Shown: positions 20,506-31,127, counted from the stretch's first letter. The stretch is DNA of 64,000 nucleotides from DATJPW01 sp963843165 (GCA_963843165.1 CAWJJL010000017.1:1-64000); one strand, 5' to 3'. Translations and numbers: made by a program. Notes: generated from the sequence alone by a model not told the origin.

Positions 20506-20962
20506 GTTTTTAGCTATCTTGAACTATTAGCCCAAAAATCTAATTTACTTTAGACAAAATGTCGATATTACTGATGCATAATTAGCTATTTTGTTGGCTA
20601 ATTTCTTTGTGGCCTTCGAAGGCAAGGTCACATTATTTTAGACGGCTTTGCGCCTCAATACAAATGGTTGGAATGTACGAAGTGGATGTAGTCTGAAACA
20701 GCGGGTAGATGCGACGTCATTAGCAGGAATCCAAGTATTATTAGAGAGTTTCGTTTGTACCATGTGAACCGAGAATTGTCATCAAAAACAGTCTCGAGTT
20801 GTTGTTCCAATCTTAGAAAGTTATATAAAATTCAAAGATATTTTATGAGCAACACCGTTCCTTTCATGCGGATTTCTTTGGGAACGCGTTCACAACACAG
20901 TTGAAACTGTTTGACATTTATAGTGAATTTGTTGTATTTTAAAGAAAAATCGTGAGGTCGCC
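20506..20962 (+). promoter_or_regulatory. AT-rich divergent intergenic region with a promoter at 20911-20940
   Basis: This 457-bp gene-free stretch separates tolQ from the pseudo-receiver gene. TTGACA (20911-20916), an 18-base spacer and TATTTT (20935-20940) make a good promoter for the receiver gene. Directly upstream is an inverted repeat, ACAGTT-GA-AACTGT (20897-20910), which could bind a regulator. I see nothing recognisable in the remaining 390 bases, which are clearly AT-rich. Confidence 0.45.
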
Positions 20963-23900
20963 ATGTCTTACCGGATCGTCGTGGCCGACAAGGATAGTCG
21001 GAGCCAAGAAGCCGTAACGCGCTTTCTGGGAGTAGCAGAAAATGAATTCGTAGGTGTTTCGACCTCCGGTGAGTTGAAGAGTGCCATAAAAAACAGAAAA
21101 CCCGACCTGATTATTTTGAACTCCATCCTGCAAGATGTCCCTGGCTGGCGACTTGTTCGACGCATAAAGGAATCCAGGGATTACAAGGATGTGCCTGTCC
21201 TGCTTATGACCGGTGATCCCGAAGGACCTACTCAGGCCGAGGCTAAGACAGCCGGAGCCGATGGCTATCTCAGTAAACCCATACAAGGGCAGACACTGAA
21301 GACCGCCGTGCAATCTCTGCTAGGCATTGAAGACAGACCGGCCACTGTGGATGAGGATGAGCTGACCATCGAGTTCGAAGATGATTCGGGCGAAATGACT
21401 GAGGAATTGCTTGCGCTGTCTAATGCGGAAGTGAACATTGATGAGTCTCCGACCGATGTCGGTGACACTGTCGAAATAGATACAGGTACTCTAATTGCGG
21501 AGTTGGAGCCCTCGACGGATGCCATTTCCGCAGACAGCTACGGGGACACTGTCAAACTTAATTTAGATGATATGCAGCTCGAAACCGAGGTCGAGGACGG
21601 AACGTCATTCGAGCCCACCATAGAATTGGTTTCAGACCTCCCGATGGAAATTGAAAGCCTGGGAGCAATGCCAATAGAATCGGCAGCAATCGAAGAACCT
21701 CCATTGCCCGATTTTTCGACGGTAACCAGAGATCAGCGACCTGATAGAACTGCCAAGGACTCGGTCACCATTGATCTGAGCATGATGGAATCGAGCATGC
21801 AGGCTGAATCGGATTTCAGTTTCGCACCGTCTTCAGCCAAAAAAACGGACACATCGGATCATGGATATACTGATATCGAAAGAATTCTTGAGGTTCAGGA
21901 CCCCACAAGAGTCCTGACTTCAGAAGATCTTTTGTTACATGATGATTCACTGGTGAAAGGCGCCTTATCGGAAACCGAGCTAGAGCAGATCGACATCATA
22001 GATCTTGAGGAAGATTCGGCTATTAAGGAAATGGAGGCTGAAGAACTGGAGGCGATTGACGCTGAGGACGAGCAATCGCTCGGATTGGATCTTGAGGAGA
22101 CTGTGCCGGTCGCAAGTATCGATATGGAAGAAATTGCTAATGAAGATTTGAGCGGTATGATCGATCTGGAATATGAGGAGGAGAGCTCTCTGGAAATCGA
22201 TCTTGAATCAGGGCAGGCCTCCGCTGGAGCAAAGGGTCAAGCACCTGAAGAGTTGACCCTGGAAGAAGTACCGTATGAAGATATTACGACGCAAGAGTTC
22301 TTCGGAGAGGAACTCCCCACTGAAGAGTTTCCGGCAGAAAAATTCCCCGAAGAGAAAACCGGTACAATCAATCTAGATCGGGAGATTGCTTTTGACAAAG
22401 TCGCGGCCGTGTCCGATGGGGCTGAGCTACATGAGCTGACACTGGATACGGGAGCTGGAGACGAAGTGCTGTTCGGTGATGAAGAGGAACCTGCGCTCGA
22501 GGTGACTGAGGACATTTCCTTGGAGGAAATCACGTTGGAAGAGTTCCGGCAGATAAATCCTCTAAGTCTATTTTCGAAATTCCATCGCCGCCGGAACCTG
22601 TTTCTCAGTTTTTCGAAGCGGTTCCATCCGCTGTCGGTGATAGGCAACAGGCCAAAACTGCACCGATTTCTGACGGAGTTCACGTTTCCGAAGCTTCGGG
22701 TGTAAAACCGTCTATTTCGGATATAAGACCTCCTATTGCTGAATCCAAGGCCCCATGAGAATGATGAACGAAAAGCTTCCGTAAGCGAAATCGCGGGAAT
22801 AGTCTCTTCGATTTTGAATGAGAAACTAAAGGAACCGCTTGCCGGGAAGATTGGCTTGGCCGAGGCAGCGCCCCCTGCAGTTATGCCGGACCAACGACAG
22901 TATAGCGAAGATTATCAGAAACTTGTAAAAGCGTCTCTGCCGTCCAAAGAAGAATTAATGGAAGGAATTACCCTCGGAATCTCCAGAAGCTTCCCGACTC
23001 GTGAAGAAATTTTTCAGCGAGTGGATCTGATTATAAACGGGCATCTTCCGTCAGATCAGGCCATAGCCGAGCGAGTGGATGCAGCGATTAAAGCATCTCT
23101 GCCGTCTTCCGCTGATCTCACGGAGCGGATCGAGAAAGCTGTCCGTAGCCTTCACAGCCCGGAACTGATGACTAAGGGATTTGAAGAGGCTTTTGGTAAG
23201 TTCCTTCCTATCTCCAATATTGCTGAGCGTGTCGATAGCGTTTTGAAGTCCATTCCTGCCGATGAAGAGATATCGCGACGATTCGATCAAGCTATCGGTG
23301 TTCTGCCGTCACCGGAAACTATCCTCAACATAGTTGATAAAGCAGTCCGCGGTATTGCGTCGCCTGAAGAACTCAGCAATCGTTTGAGTGAGGCTTTGGC
23401 GCCGCTTTTGTCTCCGGAGACTCTCAGCGCTAGGTTTGAAAAGGCTCTTCAAACAGTATCCGTATCAGCAAGTCGTTAAGCAAAGTATAGATGAAGCCCT
23501 TGGGAAAGCAATTTCGTCTGAGATGGTGGTAGAACGTATTGATCAGGCACTTAGGGGCATTCCGTCACAGGAGTACATAAGGCTTCGACTGGATCATGCC
23601 TTCACCGCACTACCGACACCGGACAGCATAAATCAGCGCATTGAGGTTGCCCTACAGGCCATCCCGTCCAAAGATGAATTGAGAGCACGATTAGACAAGT
23701 CTTTCGAGGGGTTACCATCAGCCCAGGTCGTGATGGAGAGAGTTGACAGGGCTTTAGATGCTATACCGTCCAGATCGGAAGTTATGGAAAAACTGGAACA
23801 GTGTCTCCAGTGTATGCCTTCTTCTGAAGCGGTTGTGTCGCTTCTGAATCGGCGCCTTGAAACGTCTATCCCAAGCAAAGACGAGTTGGGTGCGGAGATG

Positions 23901-24272
23901 CGGGCTATACTGGAAAAAAGAATTCAAAGCGCAATCACTGAGGCCCAGATTCAAGAGGCAGTGAACCGATTACTACCGGATACTGAAGAGATCCTCAAAC
24001 TTGTCAGAGACATATTGCCTGGAAGAGAGCGATTCCAGGAGACAATCGCATCGAGTATTGCGGAAGCTGTCCAAAATAATCTACCCGAACGCGTTTGGGT
24101 TGAGAGAATTTCAAGAGGCCTATTCGATGAGAGAACCAGAGGGCTATTGCCTCACCGAGACGAGGTAATAACTCTGATTCGTGAAGAAATTCAATCCAAA
24201 GTGCTTGACATGGTGGAGAGAATTATTCGGCAGGAAATAGAACGAATTACATCGACCCCGATAGAAAAGTAA
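20963..24272 (+). CDS. Pseudo-receiver protein with acidic linker and 19 short repeats (three frameshifts)
   Basis: Read across three shifts this is one protein of about 1,100 residues. Residues ~1-120 form a response-regulator receiver fold, but the phospho-acceptor position reads LNS instead of LD (PDLIILNSILQDVPG), so it should not be phosphorylated there; the lysine in YLSKP is kept. A very acidic, Glu-rich linker follows (~130-560), then 19 repeats of about 17 residues (IPSxxxxxERxDxAL pattern), and a helical tail. Shifts: -1 near 22555-22563, +1 at the C run 22751-22754, and +1 near 23459. It is divergent from the tol operon. The architecture recalls large polarity or motility scaffolds of deltaproteobacteria, but I cannot name it. 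Confidence 0.6.
22937..23921 (+). repeat. 19 imperfect ~17-residue coding repeats
   Basis: Units start with I/L-P-S and end with a R-[VIL]-D-x-A-[LFI] helix, for example LPSAQVVMERVDRALDA and IPSKDELRARLDKSFEG. Lengths run from 16 to 19 residues. The repeat is at protein level only; DNA units have diverged, so it is old and under selection. Such regular short units would fit a helical solenoid or an extended rod. Confidence 0.75.
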
Positions 24273-24367
24273 TCAGGGCCCTGGTTGCTGAACCGTTTAG
24301 GACGCTGTACATAATTCAACCTTGCTCACCTAGTGCACACTTACGACATCTGTGATAGGTAATTCGG

Positions 24368-24577
24368 CTACTTTTCCAGCGCGGCCAGAATGGGGCAATT
24401 CGCACACGGTAAGGTGCGTGATGCCACCGCATTCACTTGTGATTTGGCATTTCTTGGCGCCTTCCGAACTCGCCTGGATATTTCCAAACAAGTCTTGCGG
24501 GTCCAGCGTCCTTTGAGCGGCTTACACTCGATCAGTTCATGAGCTTCCAGCCAGGCTTGGGCGTCGGTATACACCAT
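24368..24577 (-). CDS. Small Cys protein, paralogue of the 12.9-kb gene
   Basis: This 69-residue product begins MVYTDAQAWLEAHE at ATG 24577, preceded by AGGGAG. It contains LKGRWTRKTC and a C-terminal CANC, the same pattern as the gene at 12918-13196. It has a promoter at 24671-24698. No signal peptide is seen. A small metal-binding or nucleic-acid-binding protein is possible, but the function is unknown. Confidence 0.6.
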   Translation of the reverse strand: MVYTDAQAWLEAHELIECKPLKGRWTRKTCLEISRRVRKAPRNAKSQVNAVASRTLPCANCPILAALEK

Positions 24578-24901
24578 ATGTATCTCCCTAAAACCTCCTA
24601 CCATACTCCCGAATTCGTTGCCCAAGAACCCCCACCGATTTCCAAATTAAATGAGAAATATTCAGTCTCTAGTATAATCTGCCCGCCGGGGAAGTCAAGA
24701 GATTTCAAATAGCACAAAGCCATTCAGTTATACGGGAAAGTCGGTCTAGGAAATGCAATTACGGGCTGCTTGAAGTTTGTCCGGATGAAAACGGAAAGTA
24801 AGGAATCAAATACCTGCTTGGGTAATTAGTTTCTCTCCAACGCGGGATTCACCGCTGAATCGGTCCGTCCGAGTAAGTGAATAAAGGTTCCAGCTTAGAG
24901 T
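24578..24901. other. Gene-free region between the small Cys gene and cooC
   Basis: The 324 bases hold the leader and promoter of the small Cys gene (minus strand). The rest shows no gene or terminator that I can support. Confidence 0.35.
24671..24698 (-). promoter_or_regulatory. Promoter of the small Cys gene
   Basis: On the minus strand TTGACT (24693-24698), a 16-base spacer and TATACT (24671-24676) form a good sigma-70-like promoter about 95 bases before the start codon. Confidence 0.55.
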
Positions 24902-25675
24902 CTAATTATTCAGTATTTTGATATCCTGAAGCATCTTGCGAACCGACTGGTAAGACGGTGATTCGGTAGATATCTTCAATAACGGCTCACCTTGAAGATC
25001 CAAATCGATGAGCATTTCGTCATAAGGAATTATAGCTTCGACTGGATGCCCAAGGTTGGAAATCTCATTCCTCGTATTTTCCGGCAGCTCTTCGATGGTC
25101 CCCTTCACCCGACTGAGCACTATATGACTGGCACGAACGCGGCCGCCCATTTCTCCGATTAGTTCCACAATTCGACCGATTGTCCGAAGACTTCGAGGCG
25201 CAGGATCGGAAATCATGAAGAGATGATCCACTTCCTCCTCAGTGCGTCGAGAAAGGTGTTCCATACCCGCTTCATTATCAATGACCACTACGGAATAATT
25301 CGAGGTTAGGCGAGCTATTATTTCACGAAGAATATTATTAGCCATGCAGTAGCAACCAGGTCCTTCAGGACGGCCCATCGAAATGAAATCCAAATTTTTG
25401 GTCTCCTCCAGACAGGCCTGAATCTGGTATTCCATAAATCGATCTTTGGTCATGCCGCCCGGCACTTCGTCTCCCATTTTCCTGGTGTCTTCACGGACGC
25501 AACCCACACTACGAGGTTCCCTAATCCCGAGAACCTCATGAAGATTGGAATTGGAATCGGCATCTATGGCTAAAAGCGGAATCTGACCACTGTCTATTAG
25601 AGCTTTAATCATAAGTGCGGTTATCGAAGTCTTGCCGACTCCACCTTTTCCCGCAACTGCCAACGTGGTTCCCAT
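24902..25675 (-). CDS. cooC: CooC-type nickel-insertion ATPase
   Basis: This 257-residue P-loop ATPase of the MinD/SIMIBI group has a deviant Walker A (GKGGVGKT, residues 9-16), a switch aspartate in LLAIDADSN, and the CxC pair in GPGCYCMANN that binds nickel between two subunits. CooC proteins load nickel into CO dehydrogenase. The neighbouring core-MetE-like gene, about 200 bases upstream on the same strand, suggests a link to the carbonyl branch and corrinoid protein of the Wood-Ljungdahl pathway. No CODH gene is in the window. Confidence 0.85.
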   Translation of the reverse strand: MGTTLAVAGKGGVGKTSITALMIKALIDSGQIPLLAIDADSNSNLHEVLGIREPRSVGCVREDTRKMGDEVPGGMTKDRFMEYQIQACLEETKNLDFISMGRPEGPGCYCMANNILREIIARLTSNYSVVVIDNEAGMEHLSRRTEEEVDHLFMISDPAPRSLRTIGRIVELIGEMGGRVRASHIVLSRVKGTIEELPENTRNEISNLGHPVEAIIPYDEMLIDLDLQGEPLLKISTESPSYQSVRKMLQDIKILNN

Positions 25676-25873
25676 TACATATCCTTTCGTTCAGTCACTG
25701 AAAACCTCCAAAACCTTAGAAAACCGCTGAAGGCAATCTTTCTTTCTCTCAGCCGCCGAGCACTCCGAATCCCCGGATGAAATTTAAGAGTTTCTGGAGA
25801 GGGTCCAGGAATCCTTTTCGCAAAGCGGGCCCCCCGATCACTCTTCAGACCTGCCAGATTTTCATGTCGGGTT

Positions 25874-26950
25874 CTATATAGCTTCCGGTCCCATCTCCTC
25901 AATTTCGGCTAAAAGCTTATAGGTTTTTTCGGCTTGCTCTTGGCTCATGCCCGCGCATCCGCAAGCCGGGGTAACTATAATGTGGTTATTCAATAATTCT
26001 CTGTCAATTCCAACTTTTTGGAGAATTCCAAAACCCGACCGCATTCTCCGGATAATATCGGACGGCGTCTCCTTCTCGATCTTCTCCGTGTTGGGGACAG
26101 CGCCCCACGCCAAGACTCCGCCGCGACCCAAAAACTGATTCAATTGTTGATTGTATAATGCTAATGATTCCGCATAATCGATCGCGTCGAAACTGATTAT
26201 GCGAGCCGAAGTTTCCATGATCATTCCCCAGTCGGTGTTTCCGCAGCAATGAATGCCCGGAATTCCCCCCTCGTCCAAAACCATATTAATTACTTCGTCC
26301 AGCGATTCAATCGACGTCCGTCTTGGATAGACCCAGAAACGCGGAAGATCCATATGCAGCTCAAACTGGGCTCGTCGAAAAACATAATCATTTTTTCAGC
26401 AAACGGTTTGAACTGGTCCAGGAGCCAGATGGCTTTAAGGCCCATACCCTTAACCGCCACATCTCGAAACGTAGGATGGTAGAATATGGGCTTGCGGACT
26501 TCATCCGTAACTGTCATCGCAAAACTTAGCGGTCCGGAGACCTGGACTTTGATGAAAGGGAATTTGCGATTTTCATTCCTCAATCGATCCAGCAAAAGAT
26601 GGATACCTCTGCCGTAGTCGGGGCTGATTGCAAATGCCTCGTGTTGAAGAGCCCTCGGTTGCGGCCAAATAATTGGCATAGAATTGCTCAATCTCGCCGG
26701 CAGCATCACCTGAGGTATCAAAAAGATAACTCTGTTGCTCGTAATCTGCTTTAAATCGGGGCAATCCTTCACTGACTTGAACCCACATCAGTTCCTGCGG
26801 ATAAGCTCGGGATAATTGAGGCGCGTGAGGCGCCTTCGTCAGACTATTCAAAATGAGATCTATCGCAACTTCAGGATCAGTGTGGGGCAAACTTCCCACC
26901 GCTGTGCAAAGTAATTTCGGAATCACATTGGTTTCCTCGAAATCAACCAT
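25874..26950 (-). CDS. Core-MetE-like methionine synthase (Mes type; three frameshifts)
   Basis: Reading across three +1 shifts gives about 358 residues related to the catalytic half of MetE, without the N-terminal folate-binding half. It begins near LLCTAVGSLPHTDPE, the usual start of these proteins. Zinc ligands are visible as HCCGNTDW and PACGCAG. Such short forms (MesA-D) are folate-independent methionine synthases that take the methyl group from a corrinoid protein. The cooC neighbour makes the MesB type, using the corrinoid iron-sulfur protein, a good guess. Shifts lie at 26652-26654, about 26357-26359 and 26309-26310. ATG 26950 follows GGGAGG. A UroD-like corrinoid methyltransferase is the alternative. 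Confidence 0.65.
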
Positions 26951-27111
26951 AAGGTGCCTCCCGGGTCCGTCCAAGCGGTCTAATGACCCAAACTATGGAC
27001 AAAAATCATATTCGGAATAAAATCGGTTATACTTTTAGGACAATGGGATCGATATCCGAGACTAGTTTACGATGAAAGGTTCTGTCAAGTTCGCCTTTGT
27101 CGGTGAGGTAA

Positions 27112-27633
27112 ATGCCTAGCAAACGGTCATTCTGGATACATCCGGCGAGTTTCACCTATCGGACGGACAAACCGGACAAACTTATAGAAACTCTCTGGGT
27201 TCAACGTCGGGGCTGGGGCTATCTCAAGAGGCGAGATATATGGGTCGAACTTGAATCCTCCGCGGACGAGTTGCGCGATCGCGGTTTCATGTTGAGGCGG
27301 TCTGATTCGGATGATCTTGTCAGGTGCTGCCCCTTCTGTGGCATGTATATTTGTGATATTCCGGGTTATCTGGTGCAGAAACATTTTTCGGAATGCGGCG
27401 GACCTGCAGAGAATTGGCAAGCTATAGAAGAAAAGCTTGTCTCCGACCAGCGCCTGAAAAAGTACGAAGCAAAGATCCTAGCCCAGAAACTCCAGGAACT
27501 CGCGGACTTGCAAGGGGCGGAAAAGCGAGAACGCTATGATAAGATCAAAGAAGAGACATCTTTGCGCCAGCAACAGAAAGATAGAAAAAAACGAATAAAG
27601 GAAGAAACTAAGGAAGGGTGGAAGAAACGGTGA
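27112..27633 (+). CDS. Hypothetical protein with a zinc-finger-like motif and charged tail
   Basis: The 173-residue soluble protein contains RCCPFCGMYICDIPGYLVQK followed by H and C, a C2HC-like arrangement (residues ~63-91), and then a strongly charged helical C-terminus rich in Lys, Arg, Glu and Gln. ATG 27112 follows GGTGAGG. I do not recognise the family; nucleic-acid binding is possible. A terminator of the opposite strand lies just downstream. Confidence 0.55.
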   Translation: MPSKRSFWIHPASFTYRTDKPDKLIETLWVQRRGWGYLKRRDIWVELESSADELRDRGFMLRRSDSDDLVRCCPFCGMYICDIPGYLVQKHFSECGGPAENWQAIEEKLVSDQRLKKYEAKILAQKLQELADLQGAEKRERYDKIKEETSLRQQQKDRKKRIKEETKEGWKKR

Positions 27634-27636
27634 TAG

Positions 27637-27674
27637 AAAAAAACCCGATGGAGAACTTTCTATGTGAAATCGGG
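27637..27674 (-). terminator. Minus-strand terminator facing the 27.1-kb gene
   Basis: On the minus strand a CCCGAT/ATCGGG stem with a 19-base loop is followed by seven T. It would stop read-through from the minus-strand genes. Confidence 0.5.
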
Positions 27675-27733
27675 CGGGTCGCCAGACGCCCCTATTAGGC
27701 AGTCCATCCGCTGCGAAAGAATCCAGAGATGGC

Positions 27734-27788
27734 GAGAGACTGGTTTTCCAAGACACAAACGTCAGGTAGGTTCATAAACCAGTCTCTC
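27734..27788. repeat. 13-bp perfect inverted repeat
   Basis: GAGAGACTGGTTT (27734-27746) pairs exactly with AAACCAGTCTCTC (27776-27788) across 29 bases. No T run follows. It could be a regulatory hairpin, a small RNA, or the ends of a vanished element. Confidence 0.6.
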
Positions 27789-27865
27789 AGTTTCTAAGTT
27801 GTTGGGGGCGAGCGGAACTTTCTTCGGTACAAAGACAATAGCTGGCGGGAAGGCCCTTAAAGAGC

Positions 27866-27894
27866 AAAAAAAATGGGGACGAATCATCGTCCCC
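27866..27894 (-). terminator. Terminator of the Pro-rich secreted protein gene
   Basis: On the minus strand GGGGAC/GTCCCC with an eight-base loop is followed by ATTTTTTTT, about 70 bases after the stop at 27965. Confidence 0.8.
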
Positions 27895-27964
27895 TGTGGA
27901 TTAGGAGGAATTGGGTTTCCTCGAAAAACTGTTTTTTATGTTGCGGTGTCTTGAACGCTGCTTA

Positions 27965-28715
27965 TTACCAATAACTGCCGAATGTTGCTTCGCTGGATCC
28001 GGTCGGGGGAGCGGCAAAAAGATCTTGCCCCCAAGGCGATCCAGGCGCAGTCAGTGTTCCGGAGACCAGTCTGAATGGTATCTGAACTATTTGGCTCACC
28101 ACATTTGATAGCCCACTTTGCTCGACAGGCGGCCCCATGTAGAATGAAGCAATTGGTGGTGAGGACGCTGGGATCATGAATGGCGCGGGCGCGGGGCCGG
28201 CAGCAGCAGGCGCGTAGCCGTACGGCATAGGACCAGTCCCGTATGCTACCGGCGCGGGGCTGGCAGCAGCAGGCGCGTAGCCGTACGGCATAGGACCAGT
28301 CCCGTATGCTGCCGGCCTACACTTAGTGATGGGTTGAGGGGAGCATGGAGGGCGGTCCGCACATCGGCGGAGGACACATTGCGGGTCCACAACCAGATGG
28401 CGGGCGATATCTTGGTGGAGGAGGAGGAGCGAGAATACCCTGCATGACGGCCGCGGGAATTCCTATCAACGTGCCGCAACAAGTTGTGCATATGTTGAGG
28501 CACGCGCCGCACAAACTTCCGGGGCCGGTAAGGCCGGATCCACATGATGGGGGACCGCACGAAGGGGGCGGACAGGGTGGTGGCGCGCATGACGGAGGCG
28601 GAGGACAGGGCATTGAATAGGCCACTGCTGCGTTACCGGCAGTTCCAGGATGGACCACCAGCGCTAGGGCCGTCAGTAGCAGGCAGAACAGCAATGAAGC
28701 GACTCTTATCACCAT
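27965..28715 (-). CDS. Secreted Pro/Cys/Gly-rich repeat protein (one frameshift)
   Basis: The start at ATG 28715 follows GAGGATGAGG. A signal peptide (residues ~5-27) leads into a Pro/Cys-rich part (CPPPPSCAPPPCPPP), a short hydrophobic segment (CGTLIGIPAAVMQGIL), then, after a +1 shift at 28338-28341, a part with two copies of a 21-residue repeat and a tail with SNVVSQIVQIPFRLVSGTLT. The repaired length is about 249 residues. The high Cys content suggests disulfides or metal binding in the envelope. It belongs to the loose set of low-complexity secreted proteins in this window. Function unknown. Confidence 0.6.
28189..28314 (-). repeat. Two tandem copies of a 63-bp coding repeat
   Basis: The two 63-bp units (28189-28251 and 28252-28314) are nearly identical in DNA and encode AYGTGPMPYGYAPAAA plus a five-residue spacer. 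High DNA identity means a recent duplication, so copy number may vary between strains. Confidence 0.8.
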
Positions 28716-29059
28716 ACCTCATCCTCCTTTTATCAGATCCTTCACATAATACTTGAGGGCGTAGGCTCAAGCGAAGGATACTGAATTTAGCCCTTTGTAG
28801 GGCTTCATTGAAAATGGCGTTTAACATGGCCCTATATACGTGTCAAGCAAAATATTTAATTGTGGGAGGTTATGTTTAAATCATTATTGCGTGTTAATTT
28901 GGATTGCCTATATGGGTGGTATTATGGTATTTTGCTCTTATTATATATGGAACTATCTTGATTCAGTACGAACCGTGAAGTAAAGGCCTGACTAGATGCA
29001 GTTAAATTGCTATTAGAAAGTTGGGGAAACCTGAAAAACCAGAAAGGACCGCAGGTGGA
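28716..29059. other. Divergent gene-free region
   Basis: The 344 bases separate the Pro-rich secreted protein (minus) from the TPR protein (plus). The middle is AT-rich (28840-28960) and probably holds both promoters, but no hexamer pair is convincing. Confidence 0.35.
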
Positions 29060-30381
29060 ATGAAGAACTTAGTGTTTTTAGTGACTTTTCTGGTAGCGCT
29101 GACTCCTTCGGTGCTCTTGGCTCAAGAGGAATTTGTGGATGCCTACAATCAGGGGCGCGACGCTTTGAGTCAGAACCGACTGGATGAGGCAATCGAATTT
29201 TTTAATCACGCCCTAAAAGTGGATCCGCAGGATCATCTTGCATACAACAATCGGGGTGTGGCTTATAAACGTAAAGGTCTGTACGACAAAGCCATAGAGG
29301 ATTTCAACCGCGCTATAGAAATAAAACCTGATTACACGCTGCCTCTTACCAACCGAGGCATCGCTCGACACAAAAAGGGTGATCTTGACGGAGCAATTCA
29401 GGATCTTACGGAAGCGATAAAGCGGTCAAGAAAAGAGAGTGTAGCGTATACTGCGCTTGGAATGGTGGAAAAAGATAAAGGAAATCTGGATCAGGCGATC
29501 AAAACTTTACGACAGGCCATCGCCTTAAACAAGAAGAATATTCCAGCATATCAGACGCTTGGCGAAATATACGAGAAACAAGGGAATCTTGAAAAAGCTG
29601 TTGACGAGTACATGAAGGTAGTCGACTTGGCCAAAAAGCCTGAGAACGTACCGGAAGTTGCGGAGAGAATAAGCCAAATACGCGCAACACTTGCTGAAAA
29701 TTACTATAAGGAAGGCCTTACTCATTATCGACAAGGCAATGAGAAGCAGGCTCTTAATTATTGGACACAGGCGCTTCAGAATCGAGCCCGGTCATATGCA
29801 GTCACTCCGGGATCGAGGTCTCACATATTACAAGAGCGGGAAGTATCAAAAGGCTCTGGAAGACTTTGATTCGGCCCTGGCCCGAGATCCGGGAAATGCC
29901 GAGATCTACCGGGTTCGTGGTGACACTAATCTCAGGCTGAAGAATCCGGATCGAGCTTTGGCGGATTACTCCAAGTCATTGGAGCTGAATCCCAAGGATG
30001 CTGTGGCGTACAACAACCGAGGTCTGGTTTACCATGAGTTAAATGAGTTGGATAAAGCATTGGAGGAGTATACTCACAGCGGTCGATATTAACCCGGGCA
30101 TGGCGATTTTTTATGAAAATCGCGCCATCATTTTTTTGGCAAAGGGGATGAATGACAAAGCTGCCGAAGATTATTCTCAGGCCCTGAAGCTTACCACCGA
30201 TGAAGCACGCAAGAGTGAGCTTCTCGAAAAACTGTCAGTGATAAGCCCGAAGACGAGCATGGGCGCATCAGATCCGGCTAAGCAGCTGCCGGAGCTATCG
30301 GGACCGGGTTTTTCTCTGTCAACCGTAGATGATAAAAATCCTGTTCAGACCAAAACCGCCGGGCCTGGTCGAACCCCTTAG
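29060..30381 (+). CDS. Secreted TPR-repeat protein (two frameshifts)
   Basis: About 440 residues after repair. ATG 29060 (MKNLVFLVTFLVALTPSVLL, a signal peptide) follows AGGTGG. At least eight TPR units follow (for example NNRGVAYKRKGLYDKAIEDF and NNRGLVYHELNELDKALEEY), so it is a protein-protein interaction scaffold in the periplasm or outer membrane. Frames change by +1 at 29780-29781 and near 30074, with TPR homology continuing across both. The 3' end overlaps that of rph, which is convergent, by four bases. Confidence 0.75.
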
Positions 30382-31127
30382 TCATTTGCTTGTTTTCTTT
30401 GGAATAGCTCGCATGATTTTCGCTGAATTTTCGATATTGTCTTTATCCCTAGCCGCGCCAGCCGAACCAATGAGTTCATCTTCTCCACAGAAAACGGCGC
30501 GTGTTCGGCGGTGGCTTGCACTTCCACTAATCGGCCCTTCCCGGTCATCACGACATTCATATCCACGTCTGCAGTAGAATCTTCAACATAATCCAGGTCT
30601 AGAAGCAAGTTGCCGTCCACAATGCCGACGCTGACTGCAGCGACTGAATCTAATAACGGATTTGACTGAATAACATTGTCGGATACTAATTTTTCAAACG
30701 CCAAATGCAGGGCCACCCAAGCCGCAGAAATAGCCGCTACTCTTGTTCCGCCGTCTGCCTGGATCACATCGCAATCAACAGTCACCGTGCGTTCCCCAAA
30801 TGCTTCAAGATTGCATATGGATCGCAGAGAGCGGCCGACGAGGCGTTGTATTTCCATGGTTCGACCGCCGATTCTTCCGCCTCTTTCTCTCAAAGAACGT
30901 GTATGAGTGGCACGCGGGAGCATCGAATATTCCGCAGTAATCCAACCTTTGCCCTGATTTCTCAAGAACAACGGAACCTTGTCTTCTATACTGGCAGCGC
31001 ATAAGACCTTCGTTTTACCAGCTTCTATTAGTGAAGATCCTTCTGCATGCTCCAGGATGCCTGGGGTTATCTTCCACAATCTTAAAGCGTCGGGCTTCCG
31101 ATTAGCATTTCTGATAAATGGTTTCAT
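30378..31127 (-). CDS. rph: Ribonuclease PH
   Basis: This ~249-residue phosphorolytic 3'-5' exonuclease trims tRNA 3' ends. Motifs SLIEAGKTKVLCAASIEDKV, ATHTRSLRERGGRIGGRTME and LDLDYVEDSTADVDMNVVMT are classic RNase PH signatures, including the phosphate-binding arginine region. The length is near the family norm. The gene is alone on the minus strand. Confidence 0.92.
   Translation of the reverse strand: MKPFIRNANRKPDALRLWKITPGILEHAEGSSLIEAGKTKVLCAASIEDKVPLFLRNQGKGWITAEYSMLPRATHTRSLRERGGRIGGRTMEIQRLVGRSLRSICNLEAFGERTVTVDCDVIQADGGTRVAAISAAWVALHLAFEKLVSDNVIQSNPLLDSVAAVSVGIVDGNLLLDLDYVEDSTADVDMNVVMTGKGRLVEVQATAEHAPFSVEKMNSLVRLARLGIKTISKIQRKSCELFQRKQAND

Noticed and set aside
25675..25902. 75-codon minus-strand frame between the Mes-type gene and cooC
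   Set aside because: Arg-rich composition, no ribosome site or family pattern, and it overlaps the synthase end.
28345..28620. Gly/His-rich plus-strand frame
   Set aside because: It is the antisense of the Pro/Cys-rich secreted protein and lacks signals.
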